From Candidatus Woesearchaeota archaeon CG10_big_fil_rev_8_21_14_0_10_44_13 (GTDB taxonomy: Archaea > Nanobdellota > Nanobdellia > Woesearchaeales > UBA12501), in NCBI GenBank assembly GCA_002762985.1, contig PCXZ01000008.1, forward strand, positions 1-36,949: DNA of 36,949 nucleotides, given 5' to 3'. Of this stretch, positions 26,727 through 35,177 are shown one piece after another (position 1 is the first letter of the stretch; every line of letters starts with the position of its first letter). A program made the position numbers and the translations under genes. The notes beneath the pieces were generated by a model. That model searched no databases. It was not told the DNA's origin and saw only the letters and a program-made list of their open reading frames with translations.

Positions 26727-28193
26727 TCATTTTGTTCTCTTTTTTATTCTTATAATCCCATTGTCTGCATCAACCTCTACCAAATCACCGTCTTTTAAGA
26801 TTTGTGTTGAAATTTTTGTGCCAATAATACAAGGGATATTAAACTCCCTGGATATGATGGCTGCATGACATGTGATCCCGCCTTCGTCTGTAACAATTGC
26901 CTTTGCCTTTTTAATTAAAGGCACCATGATGGGGTTTGTCATGCCTGCAACTAAAATAAACCTTTCATTAATTGTTTTGGCCATCTTTTCAATCAATCGC
27001 AGGTCATCAAATTTTATCAGTTTCACAACGCCTTCTGCCTTGCCTTTGTTGGCGATAATCCCTTTAAATTCAGTTATAATTTCAGATGAGCCAGAGCCAA
27101 GAATTCTCTCTTTAATTTCCATTCCCTTTGACCCCGAATAAAAACTCATTATTGGCCTTTCGAACACCAACAAATAAAATTCCCTGCGTTGCTTCATCTC
27201 CTCTTTTGAAACAACTTTCTTGCTTTCTACAAAATTAAGCATATCTTTTATGCTCCAAAACATCATTATGTCCTTAATGCTGAGTCCAGACGTCTCTGAT
27301 ATTTTTAAAAACAGAGGGAACAAATAGAAATGGATCCCCATCCAGCAGTTTTTAAGCTCTAATCTTAATAATCCAAATTCCTGGAGAAGATATGCGAGTT
27401 CCCGGGCTTTTTTTGATTTTATCTCTTTGAATATCTTATTTTGAGATGATTTGATCTTAAAAAGTCTTTTTTTATTTTTAGCAATCTCATTTTTAATATC
27501 TGACAAAGATCCAGATTTCAATCTTTCTGATATTATATTGAAGGAATCTTCTTCGGATTCGATATTAGCAAATAAAAAGGGGAATCTCAGCATGTGCTTT
27601 TCAATATTTTTTTTAACAGGGTCCTTTATAACTCCCAGCCAAGAAACCTTCTCTCTAAACAAAAGATCTGATTTAATCAGTGTAGTCAAAATTGCCAATT
27701 TTTCCATCCAATCTGGGGGGTAACTTGATTGCATTATTTTTTGCAATTCTTGTTCTGAACAGTAAACGGTCGCTTCCCATGTAGTAAGGAAATAAGCAAA
27801 AATTTTAATTACTGATTCATCAAACTTTTTAAATATATTCACAAATCTTTTACTATGCAGATCCTCTTTCTTTCTTAGCATTAATCTCATAGTTTGAGAA
27901 ATCTTCAGGAATTCATTAATGGCGGCTTTTACCTCGTTTATGGTTTTTTCGGCTATTTTATGCTCTAAGAGCTTCTTTCCGTCTTCTTGTGTTTCCTGAT
28001 AGCTTTTTTTGGTTAAAAAAGCCCTTACATACCCGTTTTCACCATATATCATCGCTTTGCTTGCAACATTTCCTATAATATGGCTGTATCTTATAAGCCT
28101 CTCAATTTGTGCATACTGCTTAAACAACGGCTGTTCTGCTGCCCAGGCTTGTTCCCATTCACTAACCTGATTACTGATTTGTGGTTCTATCAT
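26727..28193 (-). CDS. PEP-utilising mobile (phosphohistidine) domain protein, no ATP-grasp or PEP-binding domain
   Basis: About 488 residues. The last ~90 form the swivelling phosphohistidine domain of PEP synthase/PPDK/rifampicin phosphotransferase enzymes, with VTDEGGITCHAAIISREF carrying the transfer His near residue 443. The first ~370 are helical and recall the middle part of such PEP-utilising proteins (LLRLELKNCWMGIHFYLFPLF...GLSIKDIM). Neither the ATP-grasp nor the PEP-binding barrel is present. The start at 28193 overlaps the phosphatase gene by 23 nt, so the two are translationally coupled. The phosphate donor and acceptor are unknown. Confidence 0.82.
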   Translation of the reverse strand: MIEPQISNQVSEWEQAWAAEQPLFKQYAQIERLIRYSHIIGNVASKAMIYGENGYVRAFLTKKSYQETQEDGKKLLEHKIAEKTINEVKAAINEFLKISQTMRLMLRKKEDLHSKRFVNIFKKFDESVIKIFAYFLTTWEATVYCSEQELQKIMQSSYPPDWMEKLAILTTLIKSDLLFREKVSWLGVIKDPVKKNIEKHMLRFPFLFANIESEEDSFNIISERLKSGSLSDIKNEIAKNKKRLFKIKSSQNKIFKEIKSKKARELAYLLQEFGLLRLELKNCWMGIHFYLFPLFLKISETSGLSIKDIMMFWSIKDMLNFVESKKVVSKEEMKQRREFYLLVFERPIMSFYSGSKGMEIKERILGSGSSEIITEFKGIIANKGKAEGVVKLIKFDDLRLIEKMAKTINERFILVAGMTNPIMVPLIKKAKAIVTDEGGITCHAAIISREFNIPCIIGTKISTQILKDGDLVEVDADNGIIRIKKRTK

Positions 28194-28737
28194 CCTTATT
28201 TTTATTCTGGGGCTTTTCAACAATTTTGTCTAAAACATTATATGCCAATCCTTCACATTCTCTTATCATTTTAGAAGCAGCTTTTAATCTGTTAGTTTCT
28301 CTGCCCCTATACTTTTCTCCTTCAGCTATCTTGGCAGGGTCACCCACATCCTCATCTATGTCTCTTTTTCCCGTTAAATACCCCCTAATAGAGTATATCT
28401 TGTCCTTATGCGCAGGAAATAGTTTATATAAATGGTCTTTGATTCCTTTTTCAAATGTCAGGACTATATCCGCTTCGCTTATAAGCGTATTATCCACTGG
28501 TTTTCTTGTATGTTCATATGAAATCCCTTGATATTGCTTTTCAAATACTGTTTCCATATAAGGGCTTACTCCAGTCTCATTATTTTTTGCATCTTCCAAA
28601 ATCTTCCCTTCATCTATGCCTGCAGAATCCACCCTTATGCCTTCATATTTTTTATCACTCCCCCTAATATGATCAGCCAATATTCTAAATGCAGCACTTC
28701 TTCCTTTATTCCCCCTACATACAGCTAATATTTTCAT
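28171..28737 (-). CDS. low-molecular-weight protein-tyrosine-phosphatase family protein
   Basis: 188 residues. The catalytic loop VCRGNKGRS gives Cys7 and Arg13 in the CX5R arrangement at the N-terminus, and VGDPAK provides the general acid Asp133. The family also includes arsenate reductases and protein-arginine phosphatases, so the substrate is open. It is longer than the usual ~150 residues because of an extended region after the catalytic core. Its ATG overlaps the hisS stop (ATGA), and the PEP-domain gene overlaps its end, so the three form one tight operon. Confidence 0.9.
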   Translation of the reverse strand: MKILAVCRGNKGRSAAFRILADHIRGSDKKYEGIRVDSAGIDEGKILEDAKNNETGVSPYMETVFEKQYQGISYEHTRKPVDNTLISEADIVLTFEKGIKDHLYKLFPAHKDKIYSIRGYLTGKRDIDEDVGDPAKIAEGEKYRGRETNRLKAASKMIRECEGLAYNVLDKIVEKPQNKNKDDRTTNQ

Positions 28738-29975
28738 TGTTTTAAGAATTTGCTTAGGCTGACTTTCTTCTCTCTCCCCGTCTTCATATCCTTTATCTTG
28801 ACTATCTTCTTCTTCAGCTCATCATCGCCTATTATGACGACGTTCTTTGCGCCTGTCTTGTTCGCATAATCAAGCTGCTTCCCGAGGCCCCTGTCCATGA
28901 GGTCGATCTCGACAGAGCCTTTTTTCCTGAGCTTTTCAGCGATCTCTGCTGCTTTCTTGATTGCTTTTTCGCTTGCAGGAGCGACATAATATTCTACGCC
29001 CAGGTTTATCTTCGGAAGAAGCTTCTTTTCCTCGAGCAGCAATGTCAATGTGGCAAAGCCGAGCCCGAATCCGCATGCAGGAGTCTTCTGACTGCCAAGC
29101 AGCTGGACAAGGCCATCATATCTTCCTCCTCCTGCTATGCTCCTGAACTCTCCTTTCCTGTCAAATATCTCGAAGACTGTGCCCGTGTAATACGCAAGGC
29201 CTCTTGCTGTTGACAAGTCGAGCTCAATGAAATCCTTTCTTGCCTTCAATGCGTCCATGACTTTCTGGAGATTCTCAAGGCCAGGAGTGTCTTTCTTTAT
29301 CTTTGACAATGATCTTATCGCAAGTATGCCTTTTATCTCCTTTATCTTCGCAGGGTCTATTATCTTCCCCAATTCAATATCAAATTCCTCGACGCTTATC
29401 TTCGCTTTTTTGTCTATTATCCTGAAAACATTGTCCATACTTGATTTTTCTATCCCGATACCTTCAATAAGGCTCTGGAGCAGGACCCTGTTGTTTATCT
29501 TCACGACAAAATCCTTCTTTTTTAATCCTAAAGAGCATAATGAATCTATTGCGAGGCTTATCATCTCTGCATCTGCTTCAGGCGTTGCAGGGCCGTAGAT
29601 CTCTGTGCCGAACTGGTAGAATTCCCTCAATCTTCCCTGCTGGGGCCTCTCATACCTCCACATCCTTGTTATGTAGAACCATTTGACTGGCCTTGGAAGT
29701 TCGAATTGCTTCTGTATGAACATCCTTGTGACAGGAACAGTGATATCGGGCCTCAATCCGAACTCCTCATCACCTTTTTTCTCAAGAATGAATATCTGGG
29801 ATTTTATCTCATCGCCCTGTTTCGCTGTCAGGAGGTCCATGGTCTCTATCGCAGGGGCCTCGACTTCCCTGAAGCCGTACTTCTTGGCGCTCTGCCTGAA
29901 AGAATCTGCAATCCTATTGAACACTTCTTTTTCCTCGGGGTAGTAATCCCTTGTTCCCTTGGGTTTTTGGTACAT
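28734..29975 (-). CDS. hisS: histidyl-tRNA synthetase
   Basis: A 413-residue class II synthetase. It begins YQKPKGTRDYYPEE, and holds motif 2 (RMWRYERPQQGRLREFYQFGTEIYG), the His-specific LARGLAYYTGTVFEI-like block (about 250-262), GGGRYDGLV, motif 3 (ACGFGLGFATL) and the C-terminal anticodon domain ending in SKFLKQ. AAAGGAG lies 5 nt before the ATG, with a TATA CTATATAAACC at 30007-30017. A HisG-HisE fusion lies directly upstream and the phosphatase overlaps its end, so histidine supply and charging genes are side by side. Confidence 0.97.
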   Translation of the reverse strand: MYQKPKGTRDYYPEEKEVFNRIADSFRQSAKKYGFREVEAPAIETMDLLTAKQGDEIKSQIFILEKKGDEEFGLRPDITVPVTRMFIQKQFELPRPVKWFYITRMWRYERPQQGRLREFYQFGTEIYGPATPEADAEMISLAIDSLCSLGLKKKDFVVKINNRVLLQSLIEGIGIEKSSMDNVFRIIDKKAKISVEEFDIELGKIIDPAKIKEIKGILAIRSLSKIKKDTPGLENLQKVMDALKARKDFIELDLSTARGLAYYTGTVFEIFDRKGEFRSIAGGGRYDGLVQLLGSQKTPACGFGLGFATLTLLLEEKKLLPKINLGVEYYVAPASEKAIKKAAEIAEKLRKKGSVEIDLMDRGLGKQLDYANKTGAKNVVIIGDDELKKKIVKIKDMKTGREKKVSLSKFLKQ

Positions 29976-30006
29976 TTTGTCTCCTTTGCATGTTCTTTGG
30001 TGTTTT

Positions 30007-30017
30007 GGTTTATATAG
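30007..30017 (-). promoter_or_regulatory. TATA box of hisS operon
   Basis: CTATATAAACC, centred about 37 nt before the hisS ATG; the short leader carries AAAGGAG. Confidence 0.55.
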
Positions 30018-30090
30018 TTTTTGGAAAAAACTGACTTAAAAAATAATCAATAAAAAAAATAAAAAAGTTTGATTGCTGACAAATCACATT

Positions 30091-31086
30091 TCATCTGCGG
30101 TATAGGGCTGATGCAATCTCGCGCGGGGATATGCCTTCTGCAACCATCAAAAGGTTAAGGGCATACATCACGTCTGTGATCTCCCCAGGTATATTCTTCC
30201 CCGATTCTATCGCTGAGAACAGCTCCATCATCTCTACACCTATCTTGTTCCTTCTCTCCTTCCCATCATTAAGGAGTTTAGTGGTAAGAGAATCTTCTTT
30301 AGGATTCAGTTTCCGTTCCATGACCTGCCTGTAATCCTCGCAGAATGCATTGCCCATATCATTCGGATCCTGCCCTATTAGGACTATATCGCTGAATCTC
30401 ACTATGTCCAGCACATTCAAGCCGTTTTCCCTCAGGGATTTTCCGCTGTAGACTATATCTATGCAGCAGTCGTTTATCCCGTCAGTTATTGTCTCTTCTG
30501 TTCCGCCACTGTAGGTCTTGATAGCTGGCTTCTTGCCGAGTGCATACATCGCTTTTTCGATATACTCATTCGATATGAACCAATATTTGCTGTTCATTGC
30601 GAGCTTTGGCTTTTCTGGGAGATCTGATATACTGCTTGTTCTTGCCATCAAACATAATGCTGGCCTCTTATACATTGCAGCCTCATCAAACCAGTCGTAG
30701 GTGTTTAGGACCTTAAGGCCGCTTCTCTGATTATTCCATGACATCTTCATGAGATACTCATCAAAGAGATCGTCTCCTGTGAGCCCGTAAACTGTCTCCC
30801 CTTGTCCCATGAAATCCTCGACAAGCTGAGGTATGTCCCCCCCTCTCACAAAATCTATCTGGAAAGTCTTTTGTCCTGTCCTTTCCATGATAATATCATC
30901 TATCTCCAATGACGAGATGGCTGCATCATCCTTTGCTATCCTTTCTAGGCCTTCCATATTTTCACCAGTGACCACGCCTATTTGCGGCAACAAGGATCTT
31001 ACATATGTGTTCAGACCCCTGTTCTTCGGAATCAATAATTTGACTCTATCTTCTTTGACAAAATTCGATATATTTTCTCGGTACAT
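30091..31086 (-). CDS. HisG-HisE fusion: ATP phosphoribosyltransferase with phosphoribosyl-ATP pyrophosphatase-like domain
   Basis: 331 residues. The first ~235 match the short HisG catalytic form: KLLIPKNRGLN, DFVRGGDIPQLVEDF, PKLAMNSKYW and the PRPP-site region SGGTEETITDGINDCCIDIVYSG. From about 245 a HisE/MazG-like helical domain follows (KLLNDGKERRNKIGVEMMELF ... EITDVMYALNLLM ... RR), with the Glu pairs expected for metal binding. The product would run steps 1 and 2 of histidine synthesis. ATG at 31086 is chosen because GGAGG is 8 nt away; the frame upstream starts at TTG. Short HisG normally needs the HisRS paralogue HisZ; the only HisRS-like gene here is hisS next door. Confidence 0.82.
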   Translation of the reverse strand: MYRENISNFVKEDRVKLLIPKNRGLNTYVRSLLPQIGVVTGENMEGLERIAKDDAAISSLEIDDIIMERTGQKTFQIDFVRGGDIPQLVEDFMGQGETVYGLTGDDLFDEYLMKMSWNNQRSGLKVLNTYDWFDEAAMYKRPALCLMARTSSISDLPEKPKLAMNSKYWFISNEYIEKAMYALGKKPAIKTYSGGTEETITDGINDCCIDIVYSGKSLRENGLNVLDIVRFSDIVLIGQDPNDMGNAFCEDYRQVMERKLNPKEDSLTTKLLNDGKERRNKIGVEMMELFSAIESGKNIPGEITDVMYALNLLMVAEGISPREIASALYRR

Positions 31087-31409
31087 TTTATTTTCCTCCA
31101 ATAGCTCTCGCTATCTTTTGTTTTATTTTTCTTTAGCATTTCATCTATGCAAATCAATCAAAAAAATTTGTTCCTCAGAAAAGCCGGAATAATCTTTTTC
31201 CGGGATTTTCAGACTTGCTTAACCTTTTCAGCGGCTTTCGCAAGTGAAGAATAGTTGTTTTTGGTTTTGGAGCTAGCAGAGGCTAGCAATGGAATAAAGC
31301 AGAATTGATTATGGAGCAATCGCTAAACAAACCGCAGAATGTTTCTCTAACAATGAATACAATCACTCCTTGTCATTTTTTATCACTAAGATTAAGATGA
31401 TGTTTTTAT
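31087..31409 (-). promoter_or_regulatory. long hairpin-rich region upstream of hisG-hisE
   Basis: 323 nt without a large gene. A canonical TATA (GTTTATAAAT, 31408-31417) points toward hisG-hisE and predicts an RNA start near 31385, so a leader of roughly 300 nt. Hairpins in it: 31272-31277/31282-31287, 31213-31218/31240-31245, 31184-31188/31199-31203 and 31101-31114 (stem ATAGC/GCTAT with GAGA tetraloop), the last just before the GGAGG site. A 9-codon frame at 31376-31347 (MTRSDCIHC) is possible. This could be a regulatory leader or an independent small RNA. Confidence 0.45.
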
Positions 31410-32066
31410 TTATAAACTTTTCGTTTTTTTGTATTTTTTTGTTTTTGCCGTCTGCGCTTTCTTCTTCTTCAATATCTTCACAAAATGCCAAACATAATAC
31501 CCTCCTGCGACCAAGAGCAAAGCAACAACGACATAATCAAGTATCCTCGAGTATTCATGTATCAATGTATAATTCTTGCCCAGATAATAACCTGCGACTA
31601 CAAGTATCGAGTTCCAGATTGTCGCTCCGAATAGAGTGTATATGCTGAATTTCCCCAGGTTCATCTTACCCAAGCCTGCTGGCAAAGATATAAGGTGTCT
31701 CACAACAGGTATGAACCTGCTTATAAAAATGGTCTTGTCGCCGTATCTCCTGAACCATCTCTCGGTCCATTTCAGTCTCTCTTCATCAAGCAGGACATAA
31801 TGGCCCACTTTCCTGATCAGCGGGATTCCGCCGTAATAGCCAAGGCCGTATGAGAAAAGGCTTCCTAACAGGCTTGCAATGGCTGTTGTGATTATGACCC
31901 AGAAGAAGCTCATCTTGCCCTGGGCAATGAGGAAGCCTGCGAATGGCATGACCACTTCAGAAGGTATGGGCATCATGGTGCTCTCAAGGAACATGAATAG
32001 CATGAGCCCGAGATAGCCTATCGAGAGGATTATTGAGTTTATCATCTCTATGAGCTGTTCTATCAT
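31410..32066 (-). CDS. DedA-family membrane protein
   Basis: A 218-residue DedA/SNARE-associated protein, a family of lipid-flipping or membrane-homeostasis transporters. FLESTMMPIPSEVVMPFAGFL holds the conserved Glu and Pro-Ser-Glu, GYYGG follows, and the amphipathic motif GDKTIFISRFIPVVRHLISLPAG carries the two conserved Arg. About five hydrophobic segments and a Lys-rich cytoplasmic tail complete it. ATG at 32066 is favoured over 32072 by the 28-nt distance from TATA CTTTATAAAC (32089-32098). Confidence 0.93.
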   Translation of the reverse strand: MIEQLIEMINSIILSIGYLGLMLFMFLESTMMPIPSEVVMPFAGFLIAQGKMSFFWVIITTAIASLLGSLFSYGLGYYGGIPLIRKVGHYVLLDEERLKWTERWFRRYGDKTIFISRFIPVVRHLISLPAGLGKMNLGKFSIYTLFGATIWNSILVVAGYYLGKNYTLIHEYSRILDYVVVALLLVAGGYYVWHFVKILKKKKAQTAKTKKYKKTKSL

Positions 32067-32088
32067 AAGCATAGAAATTTAGCTGGAA

Positions 32089-32098
32089 GTTTATAAAG
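32089..32098 (-). promoter_or_regulatory. TATA box of dedA gene
   Basis: CTTTATAAAC, 28 nt before the ATG at 32066. Confidence 0.6.
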
Positions 32099-32114
32099 TT
32101 TGTTTATTGATAAA

Positions 32115-32735
32115 TCACTTTTTCAGTTTTCCAAGAAGGCAGTAATGGCTGTTCTTAGTGAGTTTAAGTATCCTAAAATTCCTGAAATCTTTCCTGAGCA
32201 GTTTCATGTTGTAGATATAATGAGGGATTCCCCTCTCCCATTCACCTAAATTCACATATGTCCTTGGTGCAAGGTTCTTTAATCTTGTTCTTTTCCTGAC
32301 TTTGCCATATTTGCTTGTAGTAACTGTGATAAAAACTATCCCGCCTGGCCTTAAAACCCTCTCAATCTCAGAAATGCAGTATCTTACCTTCTTTATGTAA
32401 TTATGGTGTATTACCTGCGTTGAAATTACGGCGTCAAAAAAATCATCCTCAAAAGGAAATCTTTTGTAGCAGGATGCTTTTTTCAGGTTTGCCTTCAGGC
32501 CTTTTTGCTTCAGCCATTCCCTTGTCTGCCTCAAACCTTCATCCGAGACATCTATGGCATAAACATCAAACCCTGCCTTTGCCAGCATCACAGTATGCCG
32601 GCCTGTTCCGCAGCCCAAGTCAAGAACGCGCTTTGCTTTTTCTTTTTTCAGAAGTTTAATCACTTTAGGCATGTCTTCCTGTGGTCTATTGAAGATTTTG
32701 CCCTTTTTCCTGAAAAGCGCTTCCCAGTCTGCCAT
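32115..32735 (-). CDS. class I SAM-dependent methyltransferase
   Basis: 206 residues with motif I VLDLGCGTG (about 37-45), an acidic residue at the end of beta 2 (YAIDVSD), motif FPFEDDFFDAVISTQVIHH and RVLRPGGIVFI. This is a Methyltransf_11-like enzyme; the substrate cannot be read. The last 60 residues are basic. It follows the nucleotidyltransferase by 9 nt and is the end of the cca operon. It might act on a sugar, lipid or tRNA; operon context does not decide. Confidence 0.88.
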   Translation of the reverse strand: MADWEALFRKKGKIFNRPQEDMPKVIKLLKKEKAKRVLDLGCGTGRHTVMLAKAGFDVYAIDVSDEGLRQTREWLKQKGLKANLKKASCYKRFPFEDDFFDAVISTQVIHHNYIKKVRYCISEIERVLRPGGIVFITVTTSKYGKVRKRTRLKNLAPRTYVNLGEWERGIPHYIYNMKLLRKDFRNFRILKLTKNSHYCLLGKLKK

Positions 32736-32744
32736 GATTCATTC

Positions 32745-33503
32745 CTATTTATTCTGTCTTTTCTTCCTGTACAGCTCATCAGCCTCTTTCAGCTTCTCAT
32801 GATCGCCTATGTCGAACCATGTTCCCTCGAAGACGAAGCCGAATGTGTGCCTCACAGTGTGCAGCCATTCTATCAGCCTGCCCGGCGCATCAGGATTCTT
32901 GCCCAGCTCGAGATATTTGTCGATGTAAAACAGGTCTTTTTTTGGAAGAAGATACATGCAGATGGCTATCAGCGTGCTTTTCGGCTGCGCTGGCTTCTCG
33001 ACAAAGCTTATCAGCCTCTCGTTGTCATCGATCTCGACAACGCCCATTCTCATCGCTATATGGTGGTGTTTGACATCATGCAAAACGACGATCGGGTCAT
33101 TCTTGTCATAGAAAAAGTCAATAAGGTCCTGCATCTCGAACTCAAAAAGGTTGTCTCCGCCGACGATAAGCATGTCATCATCTATCTTCTTCAGGTCCTT
33201 CACGAACTTCATGTCTCCTATCGCGCCCTTCCTGTCATCCTCGCTCATCGTACCATCATTTATTATCTCGATTGGCTTTCCGCAGTCATACTTCCTGTTC
33301 CAATCCTCAAAGTGGGGGTGGAATTTGTTGTTTGTGACTATGTAGATCTGATCAACCTCTTCGATGAGGGATATCTTCTCGATGATATACTCAATTATAG
33401 GTTTTCCTGCTATCGGAAGAAGGGGCTTTGGCCTGTCTTTTGTCAATGGATAAAGCCTTGTTGCGTATCCTGCTGCCAGAATCAGTACTTTGATTTTAAC
33501 CAC
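32745..33503 (-). CDS. sugar nucleotidyltransferase (NDP-sugar pyrophosphorylase family)
   Basis: 252 residues with the family opening VLILAAGYATRLYPLT...RPKPLLPIAGKPI, the metal-binding GGDNLFE near 118 and the VEKP block near 172. It transfers a nucleotide to a sugar-1-phosphate; RmlA/GlmU-like, no C-terminal left-handed helix, so base and sugar are open. The start is GTG at 33503, overlapping cca by 8 nt, with no other start codon nearby; GGGCGAG precedes it. Likely supplies activated sugar for glycoprotein or envelope glycans, such as on the sequon-rich surface protein (inference). Confidence 0.9.
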   Translation of the reverse strand: MVKIKVLILAAGYATRLYPLTKDRPKPLLPIAGKPIIEYIIEKISLIEEVDQIYIVTNNKFHPHFEDWNRKYDCGKPIEIINDGTMSEDDRKGAIGDMKFVKDLKKIDDDMLIVGGDNLFEFEMQDLIDFFYDKNDPIVVLHDVKHHHIAMRMGVVEIDDNERLISFVEKPAQPKSTLIAICMYLLPKKDLFYIDKYLELGKNPDAPGRLIEWLHTVRHTFGFVFEGTWFDIGDHEKLKEADELYRKKRQNK

Positions 33504-34779
33504 CTCGCCCGGATATTGATTTGACCCTGTTTTTTATATATTCTTCCTTGATAAGCTTGCTTATCAGATCTTTCGCATCCGTGAACTCCCTCTTCTCGTC
33601 AGCAAACACCCTGCCGCCCTTCTCATAAGCCTGTTTGTGTATTTTCCTGAAATTATCGTAATGCTTCTTTATCTTCACAGGGGGCCCTTCATAGGTCTTT
33701 GTCTGCGGAAGGTCTTTTGCATCCACGATCACCCAGAACAATGCCCTTTTTGCCCTGTCCCACTCCCATCCCTTGTTTATGATGACAAAATCCCCTTGTT
33801 TGAGATTAGAGATTATATATTCGAACGCCTTCAGCAGCTTTGCCCCGACAACATCCTCCTTTCCCTGCTTTGCCTCTGCATCCATCAGGATGAGCCTGCC
33901 TTTTCCCTGTTCCGCATCAAGCCTCAATCTTTCGATGTCAAGCTTCTCAGCGAGGAAGAATCTTTTTGAGGGATTCTTGAGGAATTCTGACGCTTTTTTC
34001 CTGAAAACATCGAATTTTTCCCTGTTCAATGCCGCTGCTGCATTCCTGTCAGGCTGGATAGGATCGATCACCACGATGGCTGATTCTGTCTTTGACTTGT
34101 TGAGATTGAACAAGGCCTTGCCCTTGTGCTTGTTATAATAATCAATGACTTCTTTTTCTTCTTTTCTGCCTTTTGCATCTCCTGTCTTCCATTTCTGAGA
34201 TGCCTTGAGAAGGGCCATGAACCCGCCATAATAGATAGTGAGTATGTCCACGACATGGCCGGAAAAACCCTTGATGTATGATTCTGCGCCATAAGTGCCT
34301 GCGGCTTTCATGAACGCCTTTGTCAGCATGATCTCACCCTTCATCTTCGGGAATTTGTTGACCCAGCTGACATGCAGGGGGCTGCAGTCAGTCACATTCA
34401 CTGCTTCTGATGTCTTCCTTATGTCGAGCACTGGCACTATTTCGTACCTGAATTCCCTTGATTCCCTGTCAAGATGGAAATAATCCCTTGAGCCATGCAC
34501 CTTCTCGACATTCTTGAATGATTTTTTCAGCACAGACTCGAGAATCTTTGACAGGTCCCTGTCCTTGTATTTTTTGAGGTTGAATTTGACGAAAATATCG
34601 CAGTCATAATCCCCTTCAAGGAAAGTGCCTTTCGCGATCGAACCGCCTGTCACGGCCTTTGCCTTGACTTTGGCTTTCCTGAGCCTGGAATTCAGCTTTC
34701 TCAGCGTGACATCTATCTCTTTCTTGACTTTCTTCTCGTCAGGCCTTAAACCCGCCAGAACCTCCTTTAAAAGCTCCAT
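33496..34779 (-). CDS. cca: CCA-adding tRNA nucleotidyltransferase, archaeal class I
   Basis: A 427-residue enzyme that builds the 3' CCA of tRNAs without a template. The active site GGSIAKGTFLEGDYDCDIF (about 45-63) provides Asp59 and Asp61. The central tail domains RFRYEIVPVLDI and FSGHVVDIL and a C-terminal region typical of archaeal class I enzymes follow. It is needed because the tRNA-Arg in this window lacks an encoded CCA. Start 27 nt after TATA CTTTTTATAC gives a leaderless mRNA. It leads the operon with the nucleotidyltransferase and methyltransferase genes. Confidence 0.96.
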   Translation of the reverse strand: MELLKEVLAGLRPDEKKVKKEIDVTLRKLNSRLRKAKVKAKAVTGGSIAKGTFLEGDYDCDIFVKFNLKKYKDRDLSKILESVLKKSFKNVEKVHGSRDYFHLDRESREFRYEIVPVLDIRKTSEAVNVTDCSPLHVSWVNKFPKMKGEIMLTKAFMKAAGTYGAESYIKGFSGHVVDILTIYYGGFMALLKASQKWKTGDAKGRKEEKEVIDYYNKHKGKALFNLNKSKTESAIVVIDPIQPDRNAAAALNREKFDVFRKKASEFLKNPSKRFFLAEKLDIERLRLDAEQGKGRLILMDAEAKQGKEDVVGAKLLKAFEYIISNLKQGDFVIINKGWEWDRAKRALFWVIVDAKDLPQTKTYEGPPVKIKKHYDNFRKIHKQAYEKGGRVFADEKREFTDAKDLISKLIKEEYIKNRVKSISGRGG

Positions 34780-34800
34780 GGCCCAGAATAAAATTTGTAG

Positions 34801-34810
34801 GTATAAAAAG
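34801..34810 (-). promoter_or_regulatory. TATA box of cca operon
   Basis: CTTTTTATAC, centred 27 nt before the cca ATG. Confidence 0.65.
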
Positions 34811-34856
34811 GTTGCGGGATGGAGAGTTTAATTTTGTAGACGAGTTATTCGAAGAC

Positions 34857-35092
34857 ACCACCACTGCGGCGGCTGTCGGTCTGCTTCGCAGACCTCGCGA
34901 ACCACCCCGGAGGGGGCACGGAAAACCTTCGGTTTTCCTAGTCGCGCTCGCTGCGCTCGGCGACCATCCCCCGGTTCGCCAGCGCCGCGGTGGCGTTCGG
35001 CGAGGCGGGGGTTGTCCCTTACGGGGTGCCGAGTAGGACAAAATCGAACGAAGCGAGATTTTGGCCGTCGACCCGCCACCCGCGGCGCAAAT
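34857..35092. repeat. GC-rich palindrome island between cca and endonuclease IV
   Basis: About 235 nt clearly richer in G+C than the flanks and packed with hairpins: 34879-34893 (gtctgc-ttc-gcagac), 34920-34938 (ggaaaacc-ttc-ggttttcc), 34941-34964 (gtcgc/gcgac), and 35040-35062 (aaaatc/gatttt around gaacgaagcga). It lies between two divergent promoters and outside both transcripts as predicted. Short frames through it have no start signal. It may be a clustered palindromic element or a structured RNA. Confidence 0.7.
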
Positions 35093-35145
35093 AACATCTA
35101 ACTTTGTTCAACTAACTTTGAATCATAATCCCATTCCAACAGCAA

Positions 35146-35155
35146 ACTATAAAAA
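35146..35155 (+). promoter_or_regulatory. TATA box of endonuclease IV gene
   Basis: ACTATAAAAA, centred 27 nt before the ATG at 35178; leaderless mRNA. Confidence 0.6.
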
Positions 35156-35177
35156 CAGCCTCACCCAATAAGGCAAT

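Noticed and set aside
31272-31287. tRNA-like fold in the hisG-hisE upstream region
   Set aside because: The hairpins do not combine into an acceptor, D, anticodon and T arm; there is no GTTCRA T-loop at the right place.
32505-33524. Plus-strand open frame of about 339 residues over the methyltransferase and nucleotidyltransferase genes
   Set aside because: It spans two well-recognised minus-strand genes and shows no domain; a compositional shadow.
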